Part shown: positions 7,792-16,496 of the stretch, piece after piece
How positions within the stretch are numbered: the stretch's first letter is position 1
Layout: every line of letters begins with the position of its first letter
Assembly: GCA_035267185.1 (NCBI GenBank)
Contig: DATFLY010000155.1
Span: 1 to 39,166 of the forward strand
Origin: JAUIBE01 sp035267185
GTDB lineage: Bacteria > Pseudomonadota > Gammaproteobacteria > Xanthomonadales > SZUA-36
DNA: 39,166 nt
Direction: 5' to 3'
The notes under the pieces: generated by a model
Told to the model about the DNA's origin: nothing
Database searches by the model: none
What the model saw: only the letters and a program-made list of their open reading frames with translations
Made by a program: the position numbers and the translations under genes

Positions 7792-8427
7792 ATGGGTTCC
7801 GGGCCAAAGAAACATCGGCAGCGACGCCATATTAATGTTCGTCAGCATACCGCAGGCAGTGGCGGTGCTGGAGGCAATGTACGCATCATTGGTGGCCAAT
7901 GGCGTGGACGAAAATTGCCGGTAGCAGATGTCCCGGGATTGCGGCCTTCCGGCGACCGGGTGCGGGAGACACTGTTTAACTGGTTGCAGCATCACATCAG
8001 TGGCGCACGATGCCTGGATTTGTTTGCGGGAACAGGCGTACTTGGTTTTGAGGCTGCATCCCGTGGTGCCACAGATGTGATACTGGTTGATCGATCCCGC
8101 CAGGCAGTTGATGTTCTCAGGCAATCTGCGCAGATGCTTGAGGCCAGCCAGGTAAGCGTAGTGGAAGGCGACGCACTGACCTGGCTGGATCACCAGCAAC
8201 CTGATCAGTTTGACATCGTGTTTATTGACCCGCCTTTCGATACCGACCTTGCGACCAGGGCGCTGAAAATTCTCCTTGAGAGCGATTGCCTCAGCCCCGG
8301 GGCCCAGGTTTACCTGGAAACCCCCAGGCTCTCTCCATCAGCGCTGACTGCGGGCTGGCTGACTGAGCGTGAATCCGTAATGGGGGACGTACGGATTCAG
8401 TTGTTGAATCGACCAATAAACGCCTGA
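7792..8427 (+). CDS. rsmD: 16S rRNA (guanine966-N2)-methyltransferase RsmD
   Basis: Methylates G966 of 16S rRNA in the 30S subunit with S-adenosylmethionine. Visible signatures are VRIIGGQWRGRKLPV near the N-terminus, RPSGDRVRETLFNWL, the SAM-binding CLDLFAGTGVLGFEAASRGA, and the catalytic FIDPPFD (DPPF motif for exocyclic amino-N methylation). A GTG at 7780 opens the frame earlier, but it overlaps the GGAG at 7777-7780. The ATG at 7792, 11 bases past that GGAG, is more likely and gives 211 residues. The N-terminal extension rich in Lys, Arg and His is slightly longer than usual. The gene is divergent from ftsY and followed by a clear terminator at 8502-8529. Confidence 0.95.
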   Translation: MGSGPKKHRQRRHINVRQHTAGSGGAGGNVRIIGGQWRGRKLPVADVPGLRPSGDRVRETLFNWLQHHISGARCLDLFAGTGVLGFEAASRGATDVILVDRSRQAVDVLRQSAQMLEASQVSVVEGDALTWLDHQQPDQFDIVFIDPPFDTDLATRALKILLESDCLSPGAQVYLETPRLSPSALTAGWLTERESVMGDVRIQLLNRPINA

Positions 8428-8501
8428 AAGAATTTTGGTTTCATCGCGGTCATGTTAACCGGCAAGCAGTACTACCTCTTGGTTTGCCCAACCCTTGTTT
8501 G

Positions 8502-8529
8502 ACGGCTCCTTCACAGGAGCCGTTTTTTT
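8502..8529 (+). terminator. Rho-independent terminator after rsmD
   Basis: A perfect 9-bp stem (ACGGCTCCT / AGGAGCCGT) with a TCAC loop runs into seven T (8523-8529). It lies 74 bases after the rsmD stop and 50 bases before the coaD start, so coaD must have its own promoter or depend on read-through. Confidence 0.93.
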
Positions 8530-8579
8530 GTGCCTGAGGTACAATATCGGATTAAATTCCTGAAGATAGCTGACACCTC

Positions 8580-9077
8580 ATGAATTCCACCAAAACCGTG
8601 GTTTACCCGGGTACTTTTGACCCGATTACTAACGGGCACACTGACCTTGTTTCAAGGGCTGCACGCGTGTTCGATCGGGTCGTTGTGGGAATTGCAGAAA
8701 GCCCTCACAAGAAGCCGTTATTCAACCTCGAAGAACGTATTGAATTGGCTAAAACCGAGCTGGATCGGCTGGGTAACGTTGATGTGGTCGGGTTCGATGT
8801 CCTGCTGATCGATTTTGTCAGTGATGTCGGCGCCGATGTCATTATTCGTGGTTTGCGAGCGGTCTCTGATTTTGAATATGAATTCCAGCTCGCCAGTATG
8901 AACCGAAACCTTGCTCCTGATATTGAGACCCTGTTCCTGACTCCGGATGAAAATTTTGGTTTCATCAGTTCCACCCTGGTCAAGGAGATTTCCCGGCTGG
9001 GTGGTGATGTCAGCGAGTTCGTCAGCAAGGAAGTCAGCAAGGCGCTGGACCAGCGATTTGCAGAGAACAAGCATTAA
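8580..9077 (+). CDS. coaD: Phosphopantetheine adenylyltransferase CoaD
   Basis: Fourth step of coenzyme A synthesis: transfers AMP from ATP to 4'-phosphopantetheine to give dephospho-CoA. The 165 residues match the family length. Motifs: YPGTFDPITNGH (nucleotidyltransferase T/HxGH region, residues about 9-20), the phosphopantetheine-binding IIRGLRAVSDFEYEFQLASMN, and FISSTLVKEISRLGGD near the C-terminus. It is followed 15 bases later by the ferredoxin gene. The order rsmD-coaD-ferredoxin-ggt resembles the arrangement in pseudomonads. Confidence 0.98.
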   Translation: MNSTKTVVYPGTFDPITNGHTDLVSRAARVFDRVVVGIAESPHKKPLFNLEERIELAKTELDRLGNVDVVGFDVLLIDFVSDVGADVIIRGLRAVSDFEYEFQLASMNRNLAPDIETLFLTPDENFGFISSTLVKEISRLGGDVSEFVSKEVSKALDQRFAENKH

Positions 9078-9092
9078 GCGGGCTCATCGGAT

Positions 9093-9347
9093 ATGTCTCT
9101 CAAGATCACAGACGAGTGCATCAATTGCGATGTTTGCGAACCTGAATGTCCCAACGAGGCGATTTCGATGGGTCTGGAATACTACGTCATCGATCCATTG
9201 AAGTGCACCGAATGCGTGGGCCATTTTGACGAGCCGCAATGCGTGGAAGTCTGCCCTGTGGAATGCATTCCAAAAGACCCCGAAAATGAGGAAACCCAGG
9301 AACAATTGTTAGACAAATACAGGAAATTACAGACCGCTGTTGCCTGA
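9093..9347 (+). CDS. YfhL-type 2[4Fe-4S] ferredoxin
   Basis: A small electron carrier of 84 residues. The first cluster motif is CINCDVCEPECPNEAI (CxxCxxCxxxCP); the second is CTECVGHFDEPQCVEVCPVECI, with the six- to eight-residue insertion between Cys ligands and the C-terminal helix typical of the Allochromatium vinosum / YfhL group, which have two clusters of very low potential. The helix EETQEQLLDKYRKLQ ends the protein. The physiological partner is unknown. It sits between coaD and ggt, a conserved neighbourhood whose functional reason is not clear. Confidence 0.95.
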   Translation: MSLKITDECINCDVCEPECPNEAISMGLEYYVIDPLKCTECVGHFDEPQCVEVCPVECIPKDPENEETQEQLLDKYRKLQTAVA

Positions 9348-9374
9348 TTTTCAAAACTGGAGCGTTCGTCCAAT

Positions 9375-11111
9375 ATGAAGTTGAAAACATTCATCGTATT
9401 CGTTCTGTTCACATTTCATGCCCCGGTGTTTGCTGCTGCCGCCGATCCGGTCTGGGGACGTGACGGAATGATAGTGACCTCGGTCAGTCCTGCAGCGCCG
9501 GTCGGTCAGGCGATCCTGGAGAAAGGCGGGAATGCGGTCGATGCCGCCATTGCTGCATCTTTCGCCGCGTCAGTTGCTCATCCATTCAGTTCCGGGCTTG
9601 GCGGCGGGATGTTTGCGGTGGTCCATGACGCCGACAGCGGTCAGACAACCTCTCTGGATGCCCGGGAAACAGCACCGCGGTCAGCCGATCCAGAGTTCTA
9701 TCGTGACAACCCTGACACCATTAGAAAAGGAAAGCATTCTGTCGGTGTTCCGGGACTGGTGCAGGGATTATGGGATTTGCATCAGCGTTATGGTTCGATG
9801 CCATGGCCGGAACTGATCGAGCCGGCGATTGAACTTGCTGAGAACGGCGTTCCGGTCAGCACCTGGCACCACAGGATCGTCAGTGCGGTCGCACCCGTCC
9901 TGGTTGATTTTCCGGAGACCCGCCGCATCCAGACCGTGGATGGCATTGCACCACCACTTGGTTGGATTTTGAAGCAACAGGACCTGGCCGGGACATTAAG
10001 ACTAATCCAGGAAAAGGGTGGTAAAGCCCTTGCGGTTGGCCCTATTGCCAAAAAAATTGAAGAGGCAACCGATGGCGTGGTCACCGAACTTGACCTGGCC
10101 CGGTATGAAGCAAAATGGCGTGAGCCGGTAAAAGGCAGTTATCGCGGCTATGAAATCATTGCGATGCCCCCGCCCAGCTCGGGTGGTGTTTTGCTGGTGG
10201 AAATGCTCAACGTATTGCAAAGGTATGACCTGGCAGCAATGGGGCGTGGCTCAGGTGACCTGATTCACCTGGTGGGTAGCACCATGAAACTGGCTTTCGC
10301 AGACCGGGCGCGTCACCTGGGTGATCCGGACTACCACGATGTTCCGATCGAAACGCTGACCTCCATGGAATATGCAGATCAGCTGGCTGCCCGCCTCAAT
10401 CCTGAAGGTCAGCCGCAAGTGGTGGAATCACTAATCACGCCACCAGACGATTCCGGCACCACGCAAATCACTGTCCTGGACCGGCATGGCAACGCGGTTT
10501 CCCTGACCCAAACCATTAATACCCTGTTTGGATCAAAAATTACCGTACCCGGGACTGGCGTCGTGCTGAACAACGAACTGGATGACTTTTCGATCGATAA
10601 GACCACTCCAAATCTGTGGGACGCGGTTGGCACAGATGCCAACGCCATTGAGCCGGGTAAACGCCCGCTGTCATCGATGACACCCCTGGTTGTGCTTAAA
10701 GATGGCCGGGCAGTCATGGGGCTGGGCTCTCCAATGGGTACCCTGATTATTTCGACTGTTTTGCAGGCGCTGATAAACACCATAGATTTTGATCTGGATC
10801 CGCAAAGTGCGGTGATGGCCCCGCGATTCCATCACCAGTGGCAACCGGACACGCTTTATCTTGAGCCAGAGTTTGCACCGGAAGTCCGGGCTTATCTGGA
10901 ATCACTGGGGCACACTCTTGGCGACCGATCAATGATCGGGGCTGCACAACTGGCGATTTACGATTCTGAAACCTGCTATTTCTGGGGCGCACCTGATGGC
11001 CGTCGGGACAGCGGTGCGGCCGGAGCCAACATCGGCCCGGTCGAGGCTGTAACACTTGAGCAACGTTGCCAGGTTCTGGATCAGTCCAGGGCTGCTGAAA
11101 TCCCCAGGTAA
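9375..11111 (+). CDS. ggt: Gamma-glutamyltransferase (glutathione hydrolase), exported
   Basis: A periplasmic N-terminal-nucleophile hydrolase that cleaves gamma-glutamyl bonds, chiefly of glutathione, and can transfer the glutamyl group. The 578-residue precursor has a Sec signal peptide (cut near AFAAAA, about residue 20). The large-subunit signature GGNAVDAAIAASFA and SGLGGGMF precede the autocleavage site: the nucleophile is expected to be Thr362 (GTTQITVLDRHGNAVSLTQ), and GSPMGTLI lies later in the small subunit. Length matches E. coli Ggt. It is 27 bases after the ferredoxin gene and 25 bases before the M20 gene, so a run of exported peptide- and amide-degrading enzymes is likely co-transcribed. 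Confidence 0.95.
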   Translation: MKLKTFIVFVLFTFHAPVFAAAADPVWGRDGMIVTSVSPAAPVGQAILEKGGNAVDAAIAASFAASVAHPFSSGLGGGMFAVVHDADSGQTTSLDARETAPRSADPEFYRDNPDTIRKGKHSVGVPGLVQGLWDLHQRYGSMPWPELIEPAIELAENGVPVSTWHHRIVSAVAPVLVDFPETRRIQTVDGIAPPLGWILKQQDLAGTLRLIQEKGGKALAVGPIAKKIEEATDGVVTELDLARYEAKWREPVKGSYRGYEIIAMPPPSSGGVLLVEMLNVLQRYDLAAMGRGSGDLIHLVGSTMKLAFADRARHLGDPDYHDVPIETLTSMEYADQLAARLNPEGQPQVVESLITPPDDSGTTQITVLDRHGNAVSLTQTINTLFGSKITVPGTGVVLNNELDDFSIDKTTPNLWDAVGTDANAIEPGKRPLSSMTPLVVLKDGRAVMGLGSPMGTLIISTVLQALINTIDFDLDPQSAVMAPRFHHQWQPDTLYLEPEFAPEVRAYLESLGHTLGDRSMIGAAQLAIYDSETCYFWGAPDGRRDSGAAGANIGPVEAVTLEQRCQVLDQSRAAEIPR

Positions 11112-11136
11112 ATATTAAATTAAAGGGAGCATTGGA

Positions 11137-12438
11137 ATGAGAAAAGCGATTGTTGGCACGCTGGCATTGGTCACACTGCTGTTTTTTCAGCCGATCCAGG
11201 CTCAACCTGACCAGGTTCGGTTGGACCTGCTGGCTTCTGACATCCAGCCCCAGGTGGTCGAATGGCGCCGTTGGTTTCATCAACACCCTGAACTGAGCAA
11301 TCGTGAGTTTGAAACCTCGAAACGCCTGGCTGAGATTCTTGAAGGCATGGGCCTGGAAATCGAAACCGGCATTGCAGGCACTGGCATCATTGCGATGATC
11401 GAGGGTGGTCAGCCAGGGCCATTGGTGGCTGTAAGGGCCGATATCGACGGATTGCCAGTAACAGAACAAACCGGGCTTGAGTTTTCATCAGTCAACACGG
11501 CAGTTTTTAATGGCCAGGAAACCGGTGTGATGCATGCCTGTGGCCACGACGCGCACATGGCCATCGCGCTGGGCGCAGCCGAGGTTTTGAATGCTGTAAA
11601 GGACGACCTGGCGGGGTCCGTCATGTTTATTTTTCAGCCGGCTGAAGAAGGGCCGCCCCCGGGTGAGGAGGGCGGCGCCAGCCTGATGCTGGAGGAGGGA
11701 ATCTGGGATGACCGTAAACCGGAAGCCGTGTTTGGCCTTCACATCGGCATCAATCAGCCGGGCGGCCAGATTTCAGTTCGTCCTGGTGGCATCATGGCCG
11801 CTGCGGACATTTTCCAGGTCACGGTCAATGGCAAACAGACCCACGGTGCACGCCCCTGGAACGGTGTAGATCCGATCGTCACTGCCTCCCAGATAATCCT
11901 GGGCCTGCAAACGATCGCCAGCCGCCAGGTGGATGTCACCAAGGCACCATCCATTATCAGCGTTGGACGCATCCAGGGTGGAATCCGTAACAACGTGATT
12001 CCCGATAGCGTCTTTTTTGAAGGCACCATCCGCAGTTTCGATCCGGATATGCGCAAACAGATTCATGAGCGCATGGAAAGGACTGCGATTTCGATCGGTG
12101 AGGCAGCGGGGGCAGAAGTTGAGTTCACCCTGCTTGAGGGAACACCGCCCTTGCTGAACAACGCGGAGCTGCTGGATCGAATGATGCCCACCCTGAAACG
12201 TGTATCGGGTGATAACCAGGTCAATAACGTTCAGCCGCAGACGGTGGCTGAGGATTTTTCCGTATTCAGTAATGCCACACCAGGGCTTTATTTTTTCCTG
12301 GGTAACCAGGAACCTGGCATCGACCCGGAGACCATCCCGGCAAACCATTCACCCTACTTCGATGTTTATGAACCGAATATGGAAGTTGGTGTGAAGGCCC
12401 TGAGCCAGCTGGTGGTTGATTATCTGCATGGAGAATAA
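11137..12438 (+). CDS. Exported M20-family amidohydrolase / carboxypeptidase
   Basis: A zinc-dependent hydrolase of the hippurate/N-acyl-amino-acid amidohydrolase group (M20D). The 433-residue protein has a signal peptide (MRKAIVGTLALVTLLFFQPI, cut near IQAQ, about 22). The metal-binding segment HACGHDAHMA lies at 133-142, and the catalytic FQPAEEGPPPGEEGGA follows about 40 residues later. A dimerisation domain (TVNGKQTHGARPWNGVDPI) and the C-terminal metal ligand region (TVAEDFSVF, NHSP) complete the fold. The ATG at 11137 has GGGAG seven bases upstream. Substrate cannot be read from sequence; amide-linked amino acids or small peptides are expected. It follows ggt and may use products of the same periplasmic peptide breakdown (inference). 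Confidence 0.93.
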   Translation: MRKAIVGTLALVTLLFFQPIQAQPDQVRLDLLASDIQPQVVEWRRWFHQHPELSNREFETSKRLAEILEGMGLEIETGIAGTGIIAMIEGGQPGPLVAVRADIDGLPVTEQTGLEFSSVNTAVFNGQETGVMHACGHDAHMAIALGAAEVLNAVKDDLAGSVMFIFQPAEEGPPPGEEGGASLMLEEGIWDDRKPEAVFGLHIGINQPGGQISVRPGGIMAAADIFQVTVNGKQTHGARPWNGVDPIVTASQIILGLQTIASRQVDVTKAPSIISVGRIQGGIRNNVIPDSVFFEGTIRSFDPDMRKQIHERMERTAISIGEAAGAEVEFTLLEGTPPLLNNAELLDRMMPTLKRVSGDNQVNNVQPQTVAEDFSVFSNATPGLYFFLGNQEPGIDPETIPANHSPYFDVYEPNMEVGVKALSQLVVDYLHGE

Positions 12439-12445
12439 TCCTTTA

Positions 12446-13024
12446 ATGGCGATCTTTTTGAGAACGGCGATTACCGTACTGGCAATATTTCTCAATGCCT
12501 GTGACACCGTCAGCAGCCCTGTTCCCCTGGGCGTGGAGCCCGCGGTCATTGATGCAGCGGAATGGAGCGGCCAATGGTTTAATGCTGATGGACGGGTTGA
12601 CATCACTGTTGTCGATGCCGCAAAAGGTCTTGTTCACATTGACTTTCGCGAGGACGGTAAGGCCGACACTCTGGACCTTCAGTTGCGCAAGTTCAACGGC
12701 TGGATTTTCGCCAGTGTCAGCGAGCAGGCGTTTGACCAGAGCCAGGGACTTGAAGGCGCTTCATCCGAAACGGAAAGCTATCTCTGGGCAAGGTTGGTCA
12801 GGCATGGAAAGACCATCATTGCCTGGATACCGAAAGCAGAAAAATTTGCAACCCTGGTTGAACAAGGGCTTTTGCCTGGTCGTGTAGAAGATGACAACGT
12901 CATCCTGGGACCACTCAACCAGGAGCACTACCGAATCCTCACCTCGGAGGATCACGGCGTGCTGCTTGATTGGGAGCATCCCACGGTTCTGTACCGTGTG
13001 AAAGAGGGCAACAAATCAGATTAG
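12446..13024 (+). CDS. Putative lipoprotein of unknown function
   Basis: A 192-residue protein whose start MAIFLRTAITVLAIFLNACD looks like a lipoprotein signal with a lipobox (LNAC; Cys19). The mature part is acidic and beta-rich, with WSGQWFNADGRVDITVVDA, an ESYLWARLVRHGKTIIAW core and HYRILTSEDHGVLLDWEHP near the end. I recognise no family. The frame is open upstream to 12416 and would overlap the M20 gene, but the ATG at 12446, with GGAG 12 bases before it, gives the signal peptide. It starts 7 bases after the M20 stop and is probably the last gene of the ggt-M20 group. It could be an outer-membrane partner of those enzymes. Confidence 0.75.
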   Translation: MAIFLRTAITVLAIFLNACDTVSSPVPLGVEPAVIDAAEWSGQWFNADGRVDITVVDAAKGLVHIDFREDGKADTLDLQLRKFNGWIFASVSEQAFDQSQGLEGASSETESYLWARLVRHGKTIIAWIPKAEKFATLVEQGLLPGRVEDDNVILGPLNQEHYRILTSEDHGVLLDWEHPTVLYRVKEGNKSD

Positions 13025-13031
13025 CCGGCTG

Positions 13032-14312
13032 TCAGGGTTTGATGTAACCCCTTGGCAGTTCACCTTCCGGCGCAGAATACCTGTCTCTGAGCAGAGTCTG
13101 CCTGGTCACCATTGAATCCGGTTCGCCATCCAGAATCACGAGGTCAGCCACGCTGGTGACGTCCAGTGGGTCGCCACTCCAGATCACGATGTTAGCCCTC
13201 TGGTTGGCTTCAATTGTGCCGGTGTGGTGATCAACCCCAAACATCTGTGCAGGCCTGATGGTCACTCCCTCCAGGGCCGCCTGCCAGGGCAGACCATGCG
13301 CCACCGCGATACCCGCACGGAAACGAATGTCGCGGGCATTGTGGGTTCCATTACCGGTATTCAGAATTCCGATTCTCACACCTGCCTGATGCAGTATTGA
13401 GGCCGCATCAAGGCGCGCGCCAAGCTGGTCAAAGTCTGCAGGCAGATTGGCCAGCGGGTCGATCAGAACAGGCACGTCAGCCTGCGCAAGCTGGTCAGCG
13501 ACCTTCCAGGCTTCAGAGCCCCCGAAAATGATCGGGTTGAAGCCGTGTTCCTCGGAGAATGCCAGGACCTGCAAAATGTCGCTGGCACGGTGTACATGGA
13601 ACACGGTTACCGAACTGGCTGAGCTGCCGGTGAAGAGCTTCATCGCTTTGCGACCGGCAGGGGTCAGAAGCGGATCCGGTGTCCATTCAATAGTGCTTTC
13701 TGATTCGTCCACAGCCTGGCTAAGTAACATCCATTGTGCGGCGCGTGAGCCAAAACTCTCTTCAGATGCATCCGAGCCGACATCAATGAACAGAACCGGG
13801 TCACCGATCAGAGAATCGTAATGGCCTCCGAGCATGGCAGGGCGACCCTGGCCACCGATGATATTTCCCTCGCGCTGAGCGTGGAGCACTGTCCAGTTGT
13901 AACCCTCAACGCGTGTAATCGGAATCAATGAAGATGCCGGGTTGAAGGCAAGCGCAACATTAAATTCAGGTCGTAGTTTGTCGGCAATGGGCGTTTCAGC
14001 CAGGATCAGTTGATTGTCGACGGTCGCCGCTTCGAGACTGACTTCCACGATTCCCAATGCGCTGATGCCGGCAAAAAAGCCCGGAGTGACAGGTCTGCCT
14101 TCCGCTTCGATCAGTTCTGCGTCCGCTGGAATTTCAAGCCCATAATCAACGGCCGTGATGACGCCATCAACGATCAGGATATCGGCGTTCTCCATGGGCG
14201 CCGAATCGAGCATGGTGTGAACGGTGGCGTCGTCGATAAACAGGGTCTGGGCCGACAGGCTCAGTGGTGCTGTGACTGCGACTGCGATTGCAATTCTTGT
14301 CAGGCGATTCAT
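13032..14312 (-). CDS. Exported amidohydrolase-fold protein lacking the HxH metal site
   Basis: A 426-residue protein with a signal peptide (MNRLTRIAIAVAVTAPLSLS, cut after LSA, about 21). It belongs to the imidazolonepropionase-like amidohydrolase superfamily: small beta-sandwich halves at both ends (ADILIVDGVITAVD; GTIEANQRANIVIWSGDPLD) around a TIM barrel. Where the family has PGxIDxHxH, this protein reads VTPGFFAGISALGIVEV, so the two N-terminal metal-ligand histidines are missing. Other barrel residues remain (VTVFHVHRASDI; NTGNGTHNARDIRFRAG). Its start overlaps the stop of the intact paralogue in an ATGA at 14309-14312. It may be a catalytically altered partner subunit. Such unequal pairs occur in other marine Gammaproteobacteria, to my recollection. 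Confidence 0.88.
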   Translation of the reverse strand: MNRLTRIAIAVAVTAPLSLSAQTLFIDDATVHTMLDSAPMENADILIVDGVITAVDYGLEIPADAELIEAEGRPVTPGFFAGISALGIVEVSLEAATVDNQLILAETPIADKLRPEFNVALAFNPASSLIPITRVEGYNWTVLHAQREGNIIGGQGRPAMLGGHYDSLIGDPVLFIDVGSDASEESFGSRAAQWMLLSQAVDESESTIEWTPDPLLTPAGRKAMKLFTGSSASSVTVFHVHRASDILQVLAFSEEHGFNPIIFGGSEAWKVADQLAQADVPVLIDPLANLPADFDQLGARLDAASILHQAGVRIGILNTGNGTHNARDIRFRAGIAVAHGLPWQAALEGVTIRPAQMFGVDHHTGTIEANQRANIVIWSGDPLDVTSVADLVILDGEPDSMVTRQTLLRDRYSAPEGELPRGYIKP

Positions 14313-15697
14313 GGTGACACCTCCAGTGACTGTCCAAGCTCGAAGTCGCTGACCGGCTGTAATGCCGGATCAAAACGGTCATAGACTGCAGCACCATCAA
14401 GATAAACCCGATCTGCCAGGGTATAGACGCTAAATGGGTTGCCGCTCCAGATAACCACATCGGCCATCTTGCCCGGCTCAAGCGCGCCGGTCTGGTCTTC
14501 GATTCCCAGCGACTTTGCCGGGTTGTAGGTGATCCAGCGAATCGCATGTTCCGGCGTGATATCAAGGCCCATTCTTCGGCCACTGGTCATCGCCTTGCCT
14601 GCTTCGATGTTGAGTCTCTGGATAAGCTGTGAGGAGTCCGAATGAACAATGGCGCAGCTGCCCTCGGGTATATCGGTCATTGCGACGTTTTCCAGGATGC
14701 CGTCGTAAGCCTCCATTTTAAAACCCCACCAGTCTGACCAGATCGCGGCACAAACGCCGGCTTCGGCCAGTTCATCGGCGATCTTGTAGGTTTCAACACC
14801 GTGATGGAAGGTCCCGACGGAATATCCAAATTCCTTCGCCACGTCCAGGATCAGTAGCATTTCATCCGCACGGTAGCAGTGCATGTGAATTTTGATGTCG
14901 CCAGTTAATACACCTGCCAGCGTGTCCAGGCCCAGGTTCCGTTCCGGTTCCTTGGCCGTGGTATCTCCGGCTTCCACCAGCTCATCGTACTGCTGCCAGT
15001 CGTGAATGTATTTTTGGGCCTTGGCCCATTGATCGCGGTAACCGGCTACGTTACCCATACGGGTCCCTGGGGTAACGCCCTTGCCGGTTCCATAGACACG
15101 CTTCGGATTTTCACCGCAGGCCATTTTTAAACCATGTGGCGCGCCCGGGAATTTCATTGCCTGGTAGCTGTTGCGTGGAAGATTCTTGACGGTGACAGTG
15201 CGCCCGCCGAACAGGTTGGCTGAGCCAGGCAGCAACTGCATCGAGGTGACGCCTCCGGCCAGGGCGTGGGTAAATCCCGGATCCTGTGGCCACAAACTAT
15301 GCTCGGCCCAGACGTTTGGTGTTGCAGGCGCAGTTGCTTCATTGCCATCTGAGTGGGCGACCATTCCAGGGGATGGGTATACGCCAAGGTGGGAATGAAC
15401 ATCGATCAGCCCGGGGGTCACCCAGCGTCCCTGGGCATCAACCACCTCGATTTCCTCGTAGTCCAGCCTAACGGACTCGACAGATTCACCCACGGCCTGC
15501 ACGGCACCGTCAGCAAACAAAATGCTGGCACTATCCAGGCGCTCACCGGTCCCGGTGAGGATGGTGGCGTTTTCAATCACGGTCGGTGGAGCCGGGATTC
15601 GTTGATACGTGGAAGCATATGGATCGGCTGCCATGATGGCCGCGCTGAACAGTAATGCTGAGGCGGCGGAGACTAGAAACAGGTGTTTTGGATTCAT
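14309..15697 (-). CDS. Exported metal-dependent amidohydrolase (imidazolonepropionase-like)
   Basis: A 462-residue hydrolase with a signal peptide (to about AAIMAA, residue 24). It has the full amidohydrolase metal site: GLIDVHSHLGVYPSP with His101 and His103, a possible carbamylated Lys191 in GLKMACGENPKR, His271/His273 in IHMHCYRADE, histidines 298-299 in FHHGVETYKIADE, and Asp354 in VHSDSS. The end EPGKMADVVIWSGNPFSVYT is typical. The substrate is not predictable; a cyclic amide or peptide in the periplasm is plausible. It is the first gene of a two-gene unit with the HxH-less paralogue, and is divergent from the kinase-like gene with less than 100 bases between. Confidence 0.92.
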   Translation of the reverse strand: MNPKHLFLVSAASALLFSAAIMAADPYASTYQRIPAPPTVIENATILTGTGERLDSASILFADGAVQAVGESVESVRLDYEEIEVVDAQGRWVTPGLIDVHSHLGVYPSPGMVAHSDGNEATAPATPNVWAEHSLWPQDPGFTHALAGGVTSMQLLPGSANLFGGRTVTVKNLPRNSYQAMKFPGAPHGLKMACGENPKRVYGTGKGVTPGTRMGNVAGYRDQWAKAQKYIHDWQQYDELVEAGDTTAKEPERNLGLDTLAGVLTGDIKIHMHCYRADEMLLILDVAKEFGYSVGTFHHGVETYKIADELAEAGVCAAIWSDWWGFKMEAYDGILENVAMTDIPEGSCAIVHSDSSQLIQRLNIEAGKAMTSGRRMGLDITPEHAIRWITYNPAKSLGIEDQTGALEPGKMADVVIWSGNPFSVYTLADRVYLDGAAVYDRFDPALQPVSDFELGQSLEVSP

Positions 15698-15794
15698 TGG
15701 CTATGGGGTGCTGACTTGAGATGGAAGCCTGCGATGTTACCAAACCCGCCCTGGGCTATCATGCATACATGTGTATTTTGAAAAAATATTTCTC

Positions 15795-16460
15795 ATGAAG
15801 TCGCTGATTGCCGATACCGGTTTTGCCGGCCAGGTCAGAGACAGCCTTGAGCGAGGGGAGAATGTTCTCGCAACCAGCAACCAGGGAACCGTGCTGAAAT
15901 TTTCCGTTGAGGGCAAGGAACTACTGGTCAAATGTGCAATGGGCGAGGGCGTGGTGCTGCGCGCACGGCAGCGGACCCTGATGCGTGAATATGAGGCCTA
16001 CAAGCGTCTTGATGGACTGAAAGGTGTTCCGCAATGCTATGGCCTGGTTGACGATGAATTTCTGGCCATAGAACTGATCAGGGGGGTGCCGTTCCGTGAT
16101 GCGCAGTTCGAAGACAGGGATGACTGGTTCTCGGAACTGCTCGAAGTTATTCGAGGCTTCCACGCACGAGGTGTGAGCCATGGTGATCTCAAGTCGAAAT
16201 CAAACATCCTGGTGACCGACGATCAAAAACCCTGCGTCATCGATTTCGGTACTGCCTTTATTCATAAATCGGGATTTCATCCTTTCAACAATTGGATGTT
16301 CAGATTAGGCGAACGGCTGGACCTGAATGCCTGGGTCAAACACAAGTATCACGGACGCTATGAAGACGCGCAGGGAGAGGACAGGAAAATCCTGCAGTAC
16401 ACCTGGCTTGAGAGGCTGGTCAGACGCGCCCGGGGCGGCGAAAAAATCAGCTATGATTAG
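15795..16460 (+). CDS. Small protein-kinase-like protein
   Basis: A 221-residue soluble protein with a compact eukaryotic-like/lipopolysaccharide-kinase fold. Key residues are all present: Lys46 (ELLVKCA), Glu65 (REYEAYK), the catalytic loop HGDLKSKSNILV at 129-140 with Asp131 and Asn137, and VIDFGTAF with Asp150. The activation region and C-lobe are short, ending with a basic tail (LERLVRRARGG), as in KdkA/WaaP/RIO-type enzymes that phosphorylate sugars or lipids as well as proteins. The frame opens at GTG 15771; ATG 15795 seems the better start, but neither has a clear ribosome site. It is 36 bases before the M23 peptidase gene. The target is unknown; cell-envelope sugar phosphorylation is one possibility. 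Confidence 0.8.
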   Translation: MKSLIADTGFAGQVRDSLERGENVLATSNQGTVLKFSVEGKELLVKCAMGEGVVLRARQRTLMREYEAYKRLDGLKGVPQCYGLVDDEFLAIELIRGVPFRDAQFEDRDDWFSELLEVIRGFHARGVSHGDLKSKSNILVTDDQKPCVIDFGTAFIHKSGFHPFNNWMFRLGERLDLNAWVKHKYHGRYEDAQGEDRKILQYTWLERLVRRARGGEKISYD

Positions 16461-16496
16461 CGCAGGGTGTTGAAATACCAATCAAAGGGAATCGAT

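Noticed and set aside
8428..8970. A 15-base identity (AATTTTGGTTTCATC) after rsmD and inside coaD
   Set aside because: About one such match is expected by chance in a window of this size, and the second copy is inside a conserved coding segment.
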